The notes below the pieces were generated by a model. That model had not been told where the DNA came from. It worked only from the letters and a program-made list of their open reading frames with translations, and made no database searches. This document shows positions 1 through 12,195 of a stretch of DNA of 64,000 bases, piece by piece. This DNA comes from Actinomycetota bacterium (GTDB lineage Bacteria; Actinomycetota; Nitriliruptoria; Nitriliruptorales; JAHWKO01). Made by a program: the position numbers and the translations under genes. Every line of letters starts with the position of its first letter. Position 1 is the stretch's first letter. The DNA lies in contig JAHWKW010000010.1 in the NCBI GenBank assembly GCA_019347675.1, positions 79,087 through 143,086 on the forward strand, read 5' to 3'.

Positions 1-1
1 G

Positions 2-358
2 TTCGGCCCCGATCTGCTGATCATCTCCGCCGGGCAGGACGCCAACCTCCGTGACCCGCGGGGGCGGATGCTTGTCACCACCCACGGGTTCCGCGACATG
101 ACATCGAGCCTGCGGCAGGTCGCCGCCGACGTCTGCGAGGGCAGGATCGTGGTGCTGCAGGAGGAGGCGTTCTCGCCCGAGTACGCCCCGTTCTGCACCC
201 TGGCGGTGCTCGAGGGCACCGTGGGGGTGCGCACGGAGGTCACCGATCCGTTCCAGGGCGACAGCGAGCTCACGCAGGCCCGCGCTGAGCTGCGCAGCAC
301 GCTCGACGACGCGCTGCAGGCCACGATCGACGCGCTCAGCGATCACTGGGGACTGTGA
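2..358 (+). CDS. histone deacetylase/acetoin utilization family protein, C-terminal part
   Basis: The gene enters from the left edge, so only its last 118 residues are visible. The frame is open from base 2 and reads DLLIISAGQDAN...DPRGRM, then LVTTHGF. This is the conserved SAG(x)DA...DP.G.M.LT..GF block of class II-like histone deacetylase/acetylpolyamine amidohydrolase proteins, in which the Asp helps bind the catalytic zinc. The family removes acetyl groups from lysine or polyamine substrates in the cytoplasm; the substrate cannot be told here. It ends 3 bases before panC, suggesting co-transcription. The first ATG in frame (68) is internal to the conserved block and is not the true start. 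Confidence 0.8.
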   Translation, partial: FGPDLLIISAGQDANLRDPRGRMLVTTHGFRDMTSSLRQVAADVCEGRIVVLQEEAFSPEYAPFCTLAVLEGTVGVRTEVTDPFQGDSELTQARAELRSTLDDALQATIDALSDHWGL

Positions 359-361
359 GAC

Positions 362-1369
362 GTGCGGCGGGTGACGACGGTGCCGTCCGTCCGCGCTGCG
401 GTGGCCGCGCTCCACCAGGGCGGACAGACCGTCGGGTTCGCCGCCACCATGGGGGCGCTCCACGGCGGGCACCTGGCGCTCGTCCGCGCCGCCGCCGAGC
501 ACACCGACGCCGTCCTCGTGTCGATCTTCGTCAACCCGCTGCAGTTCGGCCCCGGTGAGGACTACCTGTCCTACCCGCGCCCCGCCGAACGCGACGAAGC
601 GGCACTGCTCGCGTTGGGGCCTGCGACCCCTGCGGTGCTCTACACCCCCACGGTCGCTGAGATGTACCCGGGATGGCGACCGGGCAGCGACCCCGCCCTC
701 GACACCACCGTCTCGGTGCGCGACCTGAGCGATCGCCTCGAGGGGGCGTCGCGGCCGGGCCACTTCGACGGGGTCTGCACCGTGGTCACCAAGCTGCTGC
801 ACCAGGTCCAGCCGGACGTGGCATGCTTCGGCCGGAAGGATTACCAGCAGCTGGTGATCATCCGTCGCATGGTCGCTGACCTCGACATCCCCGTGGAGGT
901 GGTGGCCGTCCCCACCGTCCGCGAGGCGGACGGCGTCGCGATGAGCAGCCGCAACGCCTACCTGGACGTCGCCGACCGGAACGCCGCCAGGTGCCTGTCG
1001 AGGGGGCTGGCTGCGGCGGTCGAGGCCGCCCGACGCGTCCGCGATGCCGGCCAGCCACCCGACCCGGAGGTGCTGCGGCGAGCGGCGCTCGCTACCATCG
1101 CGGCGGAGCCACGCGCCCATGTGGACTACGTCGCGGTCGTCGACCCCGACACGCTCGCCCCGCCCGACGGGCCTGCCCGCGGGACAGGGACCGGCGTCTC
1201 CACAAGTGCGCGCGGCCCCGGCACGGGACGTCGCCTGCGTCAGGAACGGTTGCTGGTCGCGGTCGCGGTCCACGTGGGCCCGGCGCGTCTGATCGACAAC
1301 GTGGTCGTGGGCGACCACGACGACGAGGAGCGGCTGGTCCACGCGGTCGGCGGGGCGGCGTCCGCTTGA
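362..1369 (+). CDS. panC: pantoate--beta-alanine ligase
   Basis: PanC condenses pantoate and beta-alanine with ATP to give pantothenate, the CoA precursor. The 335-residue product begins at a GTG and has the family landmarks: GFAATMGALHGGH near residue 30 (nucleotide-binding HIGH-like signature), FVNPLQFG, CFGRKDYQQL and the AMSSRNAYL loop. It is longer than usual (about 280-310). Between the DTLAP strand and RLLVAVAVHVG there is a Gly/Thr/Arg-rich insert of roughly 20 residues, which is probably a surface loop. panD, which supplies the beta-alanine, follows 54 bp downstream. Identification is firm; the start is the best of several GTGs. Confidence 0.95.
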   Translation: MRRVTTVPSVRAAVAALHQGGQTVGFAATMGALHGGHLALVRAAAEHTDAVLVSIFVNPLQFGPGEDYLSYPRPAERDEAALLALGPATPAVLYTPTVAEMYPGWRPGSDPALDTTVSVRDLSDRLEGASRPGHFDGVCTVVTKLLHQVQPDVACFGRKDYQQLVIIRRMVADLDIPVEVVAVPTVREADGVAMSSRNAYLDVADRNAARCLSRGLAAAVEAARRVRDAGQPPDPEVLRRAALATIAAEPRAHVDYVAVVDPDTLAPPDGPARGTGTGVSTSARGPGTGRRLRQERLLVAVAVHVGPARLIDNVVVGDHDDEERLVHAVGGAASA

Positions 1370-1423
1370 TCCGCCGGTTGTAACCTGGCGCCGCCCCGGC
1401 GCGTGGAACGACACGGAGGCCAC

Positions 1424-1804
1424 ATGCGCCGCTCCCTGATGAAGTCCAAGATCCACCGCGCGACCGTCACGCAGGCGAACCTCGACTACGTCGGCTCGAT
1501 CACGATCGACGCGGCGCTGATGGCCCGCGCCGACCTGATCGCGCACGAGAAGGTCCAGGTCGTCGACGTCGACAACGGCGCGCGCCTCGAGACGTACGTG
1601 ATCCCCGACAGGTCCGGGTCGGGGGTGGTCGCGCTCAACGGGCCAGCCGCACGTCTGGTACATCCCGGTGACCGCGTGATCGTGATCAGCTACGCCCAGT
1701 TCGACGAGGCAGAGGCCGTCTCGCACCGACCCACGGTCGTGTTCGTCGACGACGCCAACCGCGTCACCGCGGTCGGGCCCGAGGTCGCCGGTGCGCTGGC
1801 GTAG
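1424..1804 (+). CDS. panD: aspartate 1-decarboxylase precursor
   Basis: PanD decarboxylates aspartate to beta-alanine for PanC. It is a pyruvoyl enzyme that self-cleaves between Gly and Ser. The start at 1424 is chosen because GGAGG lies at 1415-1419 and because it places the cleavage pair of DYVGSI exactly at Gly24-Ser25, as in E. coli PanD; an upstream GTG at 1403 lacks this support. Conserved [18 protein letters not shown] and ALNGPAARL segments are present in the 126-residue protein. The gene's end overlaps the nadC start by 14 bp. A TAACCT box at 1381-1386 may be an internal promoter. Confidence 0.97.
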   Translation: MRRSLMKSKIHRATVTQANLDYVGSITIDAALMARADLIAHEKVQVVDVDNGARLETYVIPDRSGSGVVALNGPAARLVHPGDRVIVISYAQFDEAEAVSHRPTVVFVDDANRVTAVGPEVAGALA

Positions 1805-2867
1805 CTCCCCCGACGAACCCGACGCGCCGTCACCGGAGCCGGCCGAACCGGCGGGCGGGGACGCCTGGGACCGGGTGGGCGATCAACCGACCGGCGAGGT
1901 CGCCGAGCCCGCGGCCGCCCCGGTGCGGCCCCCCCGAGCCGTCGACGTCGATGGCGACGAGACCGCACGTGCCCTGCGCCGGGTGGTGGTCCGTGCGCTG
2001 GCTGAGGACCTGGGACCCCTCGGAGACCTCACGTCCCAGGCCTGCGTCCCACCGCAGCAGCATGCGACCGCGCGGGTCGTGTCCCGCCAACCCGGCGTGG
2101 TGGCCGGCGTGGCGGCGATCCGAGAGGTCTACGCGCAGGTCGACCCCCGCGTCGAGGTCGAGCTGGACGCGGCCGACGGTGACGCAGTGCAGGCCGGCGA
2201 CCCGCTCGCCACCGTCCGCGGCCCGCTCCGCGCGATCCTCGCCGGTGAGGGGACAGCCCTGAACATCGTCGGACACCTGTCGGGTGTCGCCACCACCGTC
2301 CGCTCCTACGTCGATGCCGTCGCCGGGACCGGCTGCGCCATCCGTGACACGCGCCAGACGACCCCCGGCCTGCGGCTGCTGGACAAGGCCGCCGTCCGCG
2401 CCGGAGGCGGGACGAACGGACGCGTCGGCCTGCACGATGCTCTCCTGGTCAACCAGCACCACATCGCGGCGGCCGGCGGCGTGGGGCCAGCCGCCCGCGC
2501 AGCGCTCGAGCGCGCCGGGACCCGGCCCGTGCAGGTCCAGGTCACCGCAGCCGACGAGATCGAACAGGCGATCGTTGCCGGCGCCACGGAGCTGCTCCTG
2601 CGCGGCCTCACGCCCCACGACGTGCGCGTCGCCGTGGAGCGGATCGCCGGCCGCGCCCGGGTCGAGGCCAGCGGCCCGATCAGCGTCAGCGAGGTCCGCG
2701 CCTACGCTGACGCCGGCGTGGACGGCGTCGCGGTCGGTGCCCTCAGCGCCGCCGTCGGGTGGCTCGGCGTCGGGCTGGAGGTGGCGGCGGAGCCGGACGA
2801 GGGACCCGTCGGCGACAGCGACGACACCGGCGAGGACTGGCTGTTCGGACCGCCCGAGAACGGCTGA
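1791..2867 (+). CDS. nadC: nicotinate-nucleotide pyrophosphorylase (carboxylating)
   Basis: NadC converts quinolinate and PRPP to nicotinate mononucleotide in de novo NAD synthesis. The core begins near residue 62 ([14 protein letters not shown]) and contains [14 protein letters not shown] and [12 protein letters not shown], the PRPP/quinolinate-binding signatures, plus EASGPIS near the C-terminus. The first 55 or so residues are Pro/Ala/Glu-rich and not part of the fold, so a shorter start such as GTG 1923 is possible. The chosen GTG at 1791 overlaps panD and has GAGG 7 bases ahead. NadA and NadB are absent from the visible neighbourhood; the gene is embedded in the pantothenate/CoA run. Confidence 0.94.
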   Translation: MRWRSSPDEPDAPSPEPAEPAGGDAWDRVGDQPTGEVAEPAAAPVRPPRAVDVDGDETARALRRVVVRALAEDLGPLGDLTSQACVPPQQHATARVVSRQPGVVAGVAAIREVYAQVDPRVEVELDAADGDAVQAGDPLATVRGPLRAILAGEGTALNIVGHLSGVATTVRSYVDAVAGTGCAIRDTRQTTPGLRLLDKAAVRAGGGTNGRVGLHDALLVNQHHIAAAGGVGPAARAALERAGTRPVQVQVTAADEIEQAIVAGATELLLRGLTPHDVRVAVERIAGRARVEASGPISVSEVRAYADAGVDGVAVGALSAAVGWLGVGLEVAAEPDEGPVGDSDDTGEDWLFGPPENG

Positions 2868-2873
2868 GGCAGC

Positions 2874-3640
<767 letters not shown>

Positions 3641-3644
<4 letters not shown>

Positions 3645-5155
3645 CCGACCAGCCTGCTGAGGACTCCCCGCAGGACGAGCGGTCGCGGCTCGACGAACTG
3701 ATCGCCGGCCGTCGCGCCAAAGCTGCCAGCCTGGCCCAGCGCGGTCACGACCCGCACCCTCCCCGCTTCGCCCCGACCCACACCCTCGCCGCGGTGCGCC
3801 AGCGCTGGGGACACCTGCAAGCAGGTGAGGAGAGCGGGGCGCAGGTCACCGTCGCCGGCCGGCTGGTCGCCAAGCGCGAGATGGGGCGAGTGGCGTTCGG
3901 GGTCCTGCGCGAGGACGGCACCGACCTGCAGCTGTTCTGCCACCGCGACGTCCTCGATCAGGACGGCATGACGCTGTTCGAGGAGCTCGACGCCGGCGAC
4001 TGGTTGGGGGCCGCCGGGGAGGTCGTGGTCACCCGCAAGGGGGAGCTGTCGGTCAGGCCCACCGACCTGGTCCTGCTGTCGAAGAGCCTGCGGCCACTTC
4101 CGGAGAAGTGGCACGGCCTGCGCGACGTCGAGCAGCGCTACCGGCAGCGCGAGGTCGACCTGATCGTCAACGACGACAGCCGCCGAGCGTTCGTCGTCCG
4201 TTCGGCGGTCGTGGCGGCTCTCCGCGCCGAGCTCGAGGCTCGCGGGTTCGTCGAGGTCGAGACCCCGATGCTGCACCCGATCCCCGGCGGGGCCGCCGCA
4301 CGCCCGTTCGTCACCCACCACAACACGCTCGGTGTCGACCTGTTCCTGCGGATCGCCCCCGAGCTGTACCTCAAGCGTCTGGTCGCCGGCGGGTTGACCC
4401 GCGTGTTCGAGTTGAACCGCAACTTCCGCAACGAGGGGATGAGCCCGCGCCACAACCCCGAGTTCACGATGCTGGAGTGCTACCAGGCGTATGCGGACTA
4501 CACCGACATGATGGCCCTGACCGAGGCGCTGCTGCGGCGCACCGCCGAGGAGGCCGTCGGGAGCCTGGACCTGGCCTACCAGGGACGGTCGCTGTCGCTG
4601 TCGACGCCGTGGCCGCGGCGGACCGTGCTTGAGCTCGCGGCCGAGTCCAGCGGTGAGGACCTGGACCACCGGATGCCGGTCGACGATGCCCGCCGCGTGT
4701 GCGACCGCCACGGTGTGGCGTGGCAGCCGGGGTGGGGCACCGGGAAGCTGATCTTCGAGCTCTACGAGACCTTGGCCGAGGGCAACCTCTGGGACCCCAC
4801 CTTCGTGATCGACCACCCGATCGAGACGTCACCGTTGGCCCGCCGTCACCGCTCCAAGCCCGACGTCGTCGAGCGCTTCGAGCTGATCGTCGTCGGCCGT
4901 GAGCTCGCCAACGCCTTCAGCGAGCTGGTGGACGCCGACGATCAACGCCGGCGCTTCGAAGCGCAGGGCCAGGCGCGCGCCGCCGGCGACGAGGAAGCCA
5001 TGGTGGTCGACGAGCCGTATCTGGCCGCGCTCGAGCTCGGGCTCCCGCCGACCGGCGGCCTGGGGATCGGCGTCGATCGGCTGGTCATGCTCCTGGCCGA
5101 CGTCCCGAGCATCCGCGACGTGATCCTGTTCCCGACGCTGCGCCCCCACGCCTGA
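3641..5155 (+). CDS. lysS: lysyl-tRNA synthetase, class II
   Basis: The product charges tRNA-Lys. An N-terminal OB-fold anticodon domain (about residues 60-150, GRLVAKREMGRVAFGVL) is followed by the class II catalytic domain, with motif 2 ELNRNFRNEGMSPRHNPEF and motif 3 GLGIGVDRLVMLL near the C-terminus. The start at GTG 3641 overlaps the coaX stop and has GGGAGAGGA at about 3625-3633; the open frame extends upstream to 3566, but that part lies inside coaX. The deduced 504 residues match the family length. It is the last gene of the pan/coa run. Confidence 0.97.
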
Positions 5156-5244
5156 TCTGTGACATCCACGCTGGAGCCGGCGCTGCTCGGCGGAACCTTG
5201 CGGCCCGCCGGTCGTTCTTCCTGTCGTCCCAAACGAGGCGATCT

Positions 5245-7236
5245 GTGACCGTGCGCTCGACCGTCGCGTTCGTGCTCGCTGCTGTCCTGACCGTCGCTGC
5301 CGCTCCCGCCGTCGGCGCCGGCGCGTCCCCCGATCCGCTGAGTGGCCTGCAGTGGGGCCTGGACCAGGTCCGCGCACCGCGAGCCTGGAGCGCCACCAGC
5401 GGAGCGGGCGTGGTCGTCGCCGTGGTCGACACCGGGGTGGACCTCGGCCATCCGGACCTCGACGGCAAGGTCGTGGGCGGCGCGACGTTCGCCGGCTGCC
5501 CCGACCAGGCAGGCGGCTGCGGGAACGGCGACTGGCTCGACGGGGAGCCCGCGTCACCTCACGAGAGCGCAGGCCACGGCACGCATGTCGCGGGCATCGT
5601 CGCGGCCGCGACCGGGAACGGACACGGGATCGCCGCGGTGGCCCCCGACGCCGGCATCCTGTCGGTGAAGGTCCTGCGCGCGGGGTCACACACGGCGACG
5701 GGTTCCGTCCAGGAGATCGCGGCGGGCGTGCGCTGGGCGGTCGACAACGGCGCCCACGTCATCAACCTCAGCCTCGGCGCCCTCCCGCTGGTCGGGCGCT
5801 CGGCCACGTTGCGCGACGCGGTCACGGAGGCGGCCGGCCGCGGGGTCGTGGTGGTCGCTGCGGCCGGCAACGACACACTGCCGCTGTGCGCCGAGCCCGC
5901 GTCCGACCCGGCGGTGATCTGTGTCGTGGCCACCGACCGTCGCGAGCAGCGCGCCATCTACTCCAGCGGGGGGCTGGACGCCGGCCTGAACGTGGTCGCC
6001 GCCCCCGGGGGTGAGCCGCTGCTGTGCAGCGAAGGCATCGTGTCGACGTGGCCGGGGCAGCTGCCGTCGAGATGCAGCCTGGATCGCGGCTACCAGTACT
6101 GGACCGGCACGTCGATGGCTGCCCCGCACGTGGCCGGTGTCGCCGCCCTGCTGCTGGCTCAGGGTCGTCCCGCGGGTGCGGTGATCGAGGTGCTGAAGGT
6201 CACCGCCCGCACGCCGCTGACCGACCAGCGCGGCGTGTACACCCCGGTGTACGGGTACGGGATCGTGGACGCCGCTGCGGCCGTCGCCGTCCCGGTGGGC
6301 CGGACACGGGTCGTGGAACGCCACGCCGGACCCGAGCGGATCGCGACCGCCGCGGCGGTGTCGCGCCGGACCCACGCCCGGGCGGGCACGGTCGTCGTGG
6401 CCCGCGCCGACGTGTACGCCGATGCGCTGGTCGGCGCCCCGCTCGCCGCGCACATCGGCGGTCCGCTGCTGTTGACCGGCCACGACCGGCTCGCCGCGGC
6501 GACCGCCGCCGAGATCGACCGTCTGGGGGCGTCGCGGGCCGTGTTGCTGGGTGGGGAGCGGGCCCTGTCGGGACAGGTCGCCCGTGACCTGGCGGCTCGC
6601 GGCCTGACGGTGCGGCGGGTGGCCGGCCCCGACCGCTACGCCACGGCGGCGGCGATTGCCGCGGAGCTGCCCCGCGGCGGGGAGGTCTTCGTCGTGGAGG
6701 GCGCCCATCCCGACCCGGCCCGAGGCTGGCCCGATGCGCTGAGCGCCTCGGGGCTGGCTGGGGCGCACCGGCGTCCGGTGCTCCTCGTCACGCGCGACAG
6801 CGTCCCGCCGCCGACGGCGCAGGCGATCGGTTCCGACCAGGACGCCACGATCGTGGGCGGCAGCGCTTCGGTCAGCGACGCGGTCGCTGGCGAGCTCGAC
6901 CGGCGGGCACGCACGGTCCGACGGCTGGCGGGCCCCGACCGCTACGGCACATCGGCAGCGGTGATCCGCGAGGCCGAGGCGCGCGGGATCAGCCTGGCCA
7001 CCACCTGGCTCGCGACCGGCCGGTCGTTCCCTGACGGGCTGGCGGCAGGAGCCGCAGCAGGCGGCGCAGGCGGTGTGCTGCTGCTGATCGATGGCCACGA
7101 CCTGGATGCGTCACCGGCCTCGCGTGATCTGATCGGCGACCGCGCGGCCCGGTTCCGTCACGTCCTGCTGGCCGGCGGGGTCGCGGCCATCACCAGCGAC
7201 ACCGAGGCCCGGCTGCGCCGGCTCGTCGAGGGCTGA
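5245..7236 (+). CDS. secreted S8 subtilisin-like protease with three cell-wall-binding repeats
   Basis: This is a 663-residue exoprotein. Residues 1-26 form a signal peptide ending AVGA. The mature S8 domain has the catalytic triad at Asp62 (VVDTGVD), His111 (HGTHVAG) and Ser289 (GTSMAAPH), with the oxyanion Asn in AAGND. From about residue 354 it carries cell-wall-binding repeat 2 modules, each with an R(IV)AGPDRYAT-type motif and a later PDAL/DGLA segment. Anchoring to the wall is expected from the modules; the substrate is unknown. The same repeat is found in the M23 protein at 30.8 kb. The gene is transcribed alone between lysS and clpC and is followed by a hairpin terminator. Confidence 0.93.
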   Translation: MTVRSTVAFVLAAVLTVAAAPAVGAGASPDPLSGLQWGLDQVRAPRAWSATSGAGVVVAVVDTGVDLGHPDLDGKVVGGATFAGCPDQAGGCGNGDWLDGEPASPHESAGHGTHVAGIVAAATGNGHGIAAVAPDAGILSVKVLRAGSHTATGSVQEIAAGVRWAVDNGAHVINLSLGALPLVGRSATLRDAVTEAAGRGVVVVAAAGNDTLPLCAEPASDPAVICVVATDRREQRAIYSSGGLDAGLNVVAAPGGEPLLCSEGIVSTWPGQLPSRCSLDRGYQYWTGTSMAAPHVAGVAALLLAQGRPAGAVIEVLKVTARTPLTDQRGVYTPVYGYGIVDAAAAVAVPVGRTRVVERHAGPERIATAAAVSRRTHARAGTVVVARADVYADALVGAPLAAHIGGPLLLTGHDRLAAATAAEIDRLGASRAVLLGGERALSGQVARDLAARGLTVRRVAGPDRYATAAAIAAELPRGGEVFVVEGAHPDPARGWPDALSASGLAGAHRRPVLLVTRDSVPPPTAQAIGSDQDATIVGGSASVSDAVAGELDRRARTVRRLAGPDRYGTSAAVIREAEARGISLATTWLATGRSFPDGLAAGAAAGGAGGVLLLIDGHDLDASPASRDLIGDRAARFRHVLLAGGVAAITSDTEARLRRLVEG

Positions 7237-7345
7237 GCGGTGGCGACCGATCCTCTCCAAGGACGACGGCTTCGCCGCGGCGACGCCTGCTCGAGGCTCG
7301 GGTGACGCCAACGTGCTCCCCGTCCGACCGTCCCCCCGCGGGAGA

Positions 7346-7370
7346 TGCCTGCCCCCGGCAGGCACTTGTT
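7346..7370 (+). terminator. hairpin terminator after the subtilase gene
   Basis: A perfect 8-bp stem (TGCCTGCC at 7346-7353, GGCAGGCA at 7357-7364) with a 3-base loop is followed by CTTGTT. It lies 110 bp past the subtilase stop and before the clpC promoter region, consistent with intrinsic termination with a short U-rich tail. Confidence 0.6.
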
Positions 7371-7571
7371 AGGTTGGAACCGGCCCGGCCACCGGTTTGC
7401 GAGGAGGGCGAACGGCGGCGAGGAGGGACGGTGCGCGACGATCGCTTGGATCTGCGACCCCGCGGAACATCATCCGGCGGGACGGCGTTGCACCGGACGC
7501 AACCAGCCCAGACGCTGGTGACGATCTCGCGGCACGCCTCGGCCGAGGCGGCGACGCCCGGCGCATCCAAC

Positions 7572-7600
7572 CTGAAGCGGTGCACCGCGGGGGATAGCAT
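7572..7600 (+). promoter_or_regulatory. candidate clpC promoter
   Basis: CTGAAG (7572-7577) and TAGCAT (7595-7600) are separated by 17 bp. The -10 fits the TANNNT pattern seen upstream of many genes here. It would give a leader of about 60 nt for clpC. Confidence 0.4.
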
Positions 7601-7667
7601 CGACCGTCCGGGGACACCCATCCGCTCCGAGGGTGGCGTCTCCCCCACGACGTGGGAGTTGTAGCTC

Positions 7668-10187
<2,520 letters not shown>

Positions 10188-10208
10188 GTCACCGCCACGA
10201 CGACGAGC

Positions 10209-10237
10209 GTGAGCCCCGCCCCGCCGGCGGGGCTCAC
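10209..10237 (+). terminator. terminator of clpC
   Basis: A perfect 12-bp inverted repeat (arms 10209-10220 and 10226-10237, both G+C-rich) with a 5-base loop sits 22 bp after the clpC stop and is followed by GCCTT. There is no long U tract, as is common in high-G+C genomes. Confidence 0.75.
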
Positions 10238-10341
10238 GCCTTGTCACAACCGCGGCCGCGGCATGGTTCGCGTGGCCGGGCAGGACCCGGTCATCTCCCC
10301 CCCGCCCGCCGGCTCCGCCGGCGACCCCAGAGGGCGCTGTC

Positions 10342-11250
10342 GTGTCACAACGTGAACTGGTGGTGCTCGGCACGGCCAGCCAGGTCCCGACCCGCGACCG
10401 CAACCACAACGGCTACCTGCTGCGGTGGGACGGTGAGGGGCTGCTGTTCGACCCGGGAGAGGGCACGCAGCGCCAGTTCACGTTGGCCGGGGTCGCGCCG
10501 ACGTCGGTGACCCGCATCTGTCTCACCCACCTCCACGGCGACCACTGCCTGGGGCTTCCCGGGATGCTGCAGCGCCTGTCGCTGGACCGCGTGCCGCACC
10601 CGGTCGACCTGTACTTCCCCGCGAGCGCAGCAGCGCACGTCGAACGGCTCCGCCGCGCCGCGATGTTCGAGGAAGCGATCGAGGTGCGTCCGCATCCCTG
10701 CCGGGAGGGCGCGGTGGCGACCGCCCCGCCGTTCGACCTCGTCGCCCGCCGCCTCGAGCACCGTGTGGACACGCTGGGGTGGCGGGTGGAGGAACCACCC
10801 GGCCGACGCATGCTGCCCGACCGACTCGAGGCGGCGGGTGTGCGCGGCCCGGACATCGGACGCCTGCAGCGCGAGGGGACGATCGAAGCCGGCGGGCGCC
10901 GCGTGACCGTCGAGGAGGTCAGCGAGCCGCGCCCCGGACAGCGCTTCGCGTTCGTGATGGACACGGCGCTGTGCGAGGCAGCGTTCGAGCTGGCCGCCGA
11001 GGCGGACCTGCTGGTCTGTGAGGCGACGTTCCTGTCACGCGACCAGGAGCTGGCCCGCCGCTACGGACACCTCACCGCCGCGCAGGCCGCCCGCATCGCC
11101 GCCGAGGCCGGCGCCCGCCGGCTGGTGCTGACCCATTTCTCGCAGCGGTACGCCGACGCGGACGCGTTCCACGCCGAGGCCGCACCGATCTTCCCCGACG
11201 TCGTCGTCGCGCGCGACCTCGACCGCGTCGCCGTGCCGCCCCGGCGGTGA
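10342..11250 (+). CDS. rnz: ribonuclease Z (tRNA 3'-end processing endonuclease)
   Basis: RNase Z is a zinc metallo-beta-lactamase-fold endonuclease that trims tRNA 3' ends, needed where CCA is not encoded, as in all three tRNA genes of this window. The 302-residue product has LGTASQVPTRDRNHN at the N-terminus, the metal motif LTHLHGDHCLGLPG near residue 60-75, VMDTA with a ligand Asp, and LTHFSQRY with the last His. The length is right for the short bacterial form. Start GTG 10342 is the furthest upstream in good context. It overlaps mutY by a GTGA quartet, so the two are translationally coupled. Confidence 0.93.
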   Translation: MSQRELVVLGTASQVPTRDRNHNGYLLRWDGEGLLFDPGEGTQRQFTLAGVAPTSVTRICLTHLHGDHCLGLPGMLQRLSLDRVPHPVDLYFPASAAAHVERLRRAAMFEEAIEVRPHPCREGAVATAPPFDLVARRLEHRVDTLGWRVEEPPGRRMLPDRLEAAGVRGPDIGRLQREGTIEAGGRRVTVEEVSEPRPGQRFAFVMDTALCEAAFELAAEADLLVCEATFLSRDQELARRYGHLTAAQAARIAAEAGARRLVLTHFSQRYADADAFHAEAAPIFPDVVVARDLDRVAVPPRR

Positions 11251-12119
11251 GCGGACCGTCGTTCGTCGACGCCGTGTTGGAGTGGGGACGGCGCACTCGA
11301 CGCGACCTGCCGTGGCGGCGCACCCGCGACCCGTGGGCGGTGCTGGTGGCCGAGACGATGCTGCAGCAGACCGGCGTCGCCCGGGTCGTGCCGCGCTACG
11401 TGGCCTTCCTCGAGGCGGTCCCCACCGCCGCAGCGTGCGCCGCTGCCTCGCCGGCCCGGATCGTGCGGTGCTGGGACGGCCTGGGGTACAACCGACGGGC
11501 CGTGCTGCTGCACCGGGCGGCGACCGCGATCGTCGCCGACCACGACGGGCGCGTCCCCGACGACCTGGACGCGTTGCTGGCGCTACCGGGGGTGGGACCC
11601 TACACAGCCCGCGCGGTGCTGGCCTTCGCCTTCGAACGCGACCACGGGGTCGTCGACACCAACGCCGCGCGGGTCGTGGCCCGCGCCGTCGCGGGTGAGC
11701 CGCTCGACCGCCGGCGGGTGCAGGCCATCGCCGACGCGTTGGTCCCCCCCGGACGGGCGTGGGAGTGGAACCAGTCCGTGCTCGACCTGGGGGCGACCGT
11801 GTGCACCCGGCGGGCGCCCCGCTGTGGCCGGTGCCCGACGATCGACCAGTGCGCCTGGGCAGCGACCGGGTGGGCGGCGCCTGACCCCGCCGACGGCAGT
11901 GCCGGGTCCAGCGTCCGCCAACCACCGTTCGGCGGGTCCGACCGTCAGGGCCGGGGACGGCTGGTTGCGGCGCTGCGTGGCGGCCCGCTGCCGCTCGAGC
12001 ACGTCGCGGACGCTGCCGGCTGGCCCCACCACCCCGACCGGGCCCGGCGGATCTGCGATCGCCTGGTCGCCGACGGGCTCGCCGAGGTCACCGACGGGAT
12101 GCTGGCGCTGCCGTCCTGA
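11247..12119 (+). CDS. mutY: A/G-specific adenine DNA glycosylase
   Basis: MutY removes adenine mispaired with 8-oxoguanine. Visible features are the catalytic Glu36 in AETMLQQTG, the helix-hairpin-helix LPGVGPYTA, the essential Asp in VVDTN, and a [4Fe-4S] cluster loop with C-x6-C-x2-C-x5-C spacing (CTRRAPRCGRCPTIDQC). At 290 residues it ends soon after the cluster, with a short winged-helix-like tail in place of the NUDIX-like MutT domain of long MutY proteins; this short form is usual in actinobacteria. It overlaps rnz by 4 bp and precedes radA, as in the mycobacterial mutY-disA-radA neighbourhood. Confidence 0.95.
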   Translation: MSGPSFVDAVLEWGRRTRRDLPWRRTRDPWAVLVAETMLQQTGVARVVPRYVAFLEAVPTAAACAAASPARIVRCWDGLGYNRRAVLLHRAATAIVADHDGRVPDDLDALLALPGVGPYTARAVLAFAFERDHGVVDTNAARVVARAVAGEPLDRRRVQAIADALVPPGRAWEWNQSVLDLGATVCTRRAPRCGRCPTIDQCAWAATGWAAPDPADGSAGSSVRQPPFGGSDRQGRGRLVAALRGGPLPLEHVADAAGWPHHPDRARRICDRLVADGLAEVTDGMLALPS

Positions 12120-12195
12120 CGCCGGGCCCGCCGCCGCGTCGCACCCGGCTCGTACGGTCGCGGCGCTGACGTGGCACCGTGGGAGCGAGGCAGTT

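Larger units (their letters stand above)
7237..7667. other. 431-bp intergenic region upstream of clpC
   Basis: No gene is supported here; the open frames on either strand have no family resemblance and Arg/Pro/Ser-rich shadow composition. The region contains the terminator hairpin of the subtilase gene near 7355, a candidate clpC promoter at 7572-7600, and a small hairpin (arms 7644-7648 and 7652-7656) that includes the clpC ribosome-binding site. No CIRCE, HAIR or CtsR operator was recognised. Confidence 0.6.

Noticed and set aside
7302..7664. 120-codon frame before clpC
   Set aside because: No ribosome-binding site or family match; it crosses the terminator hairpin and the candidate promoter.
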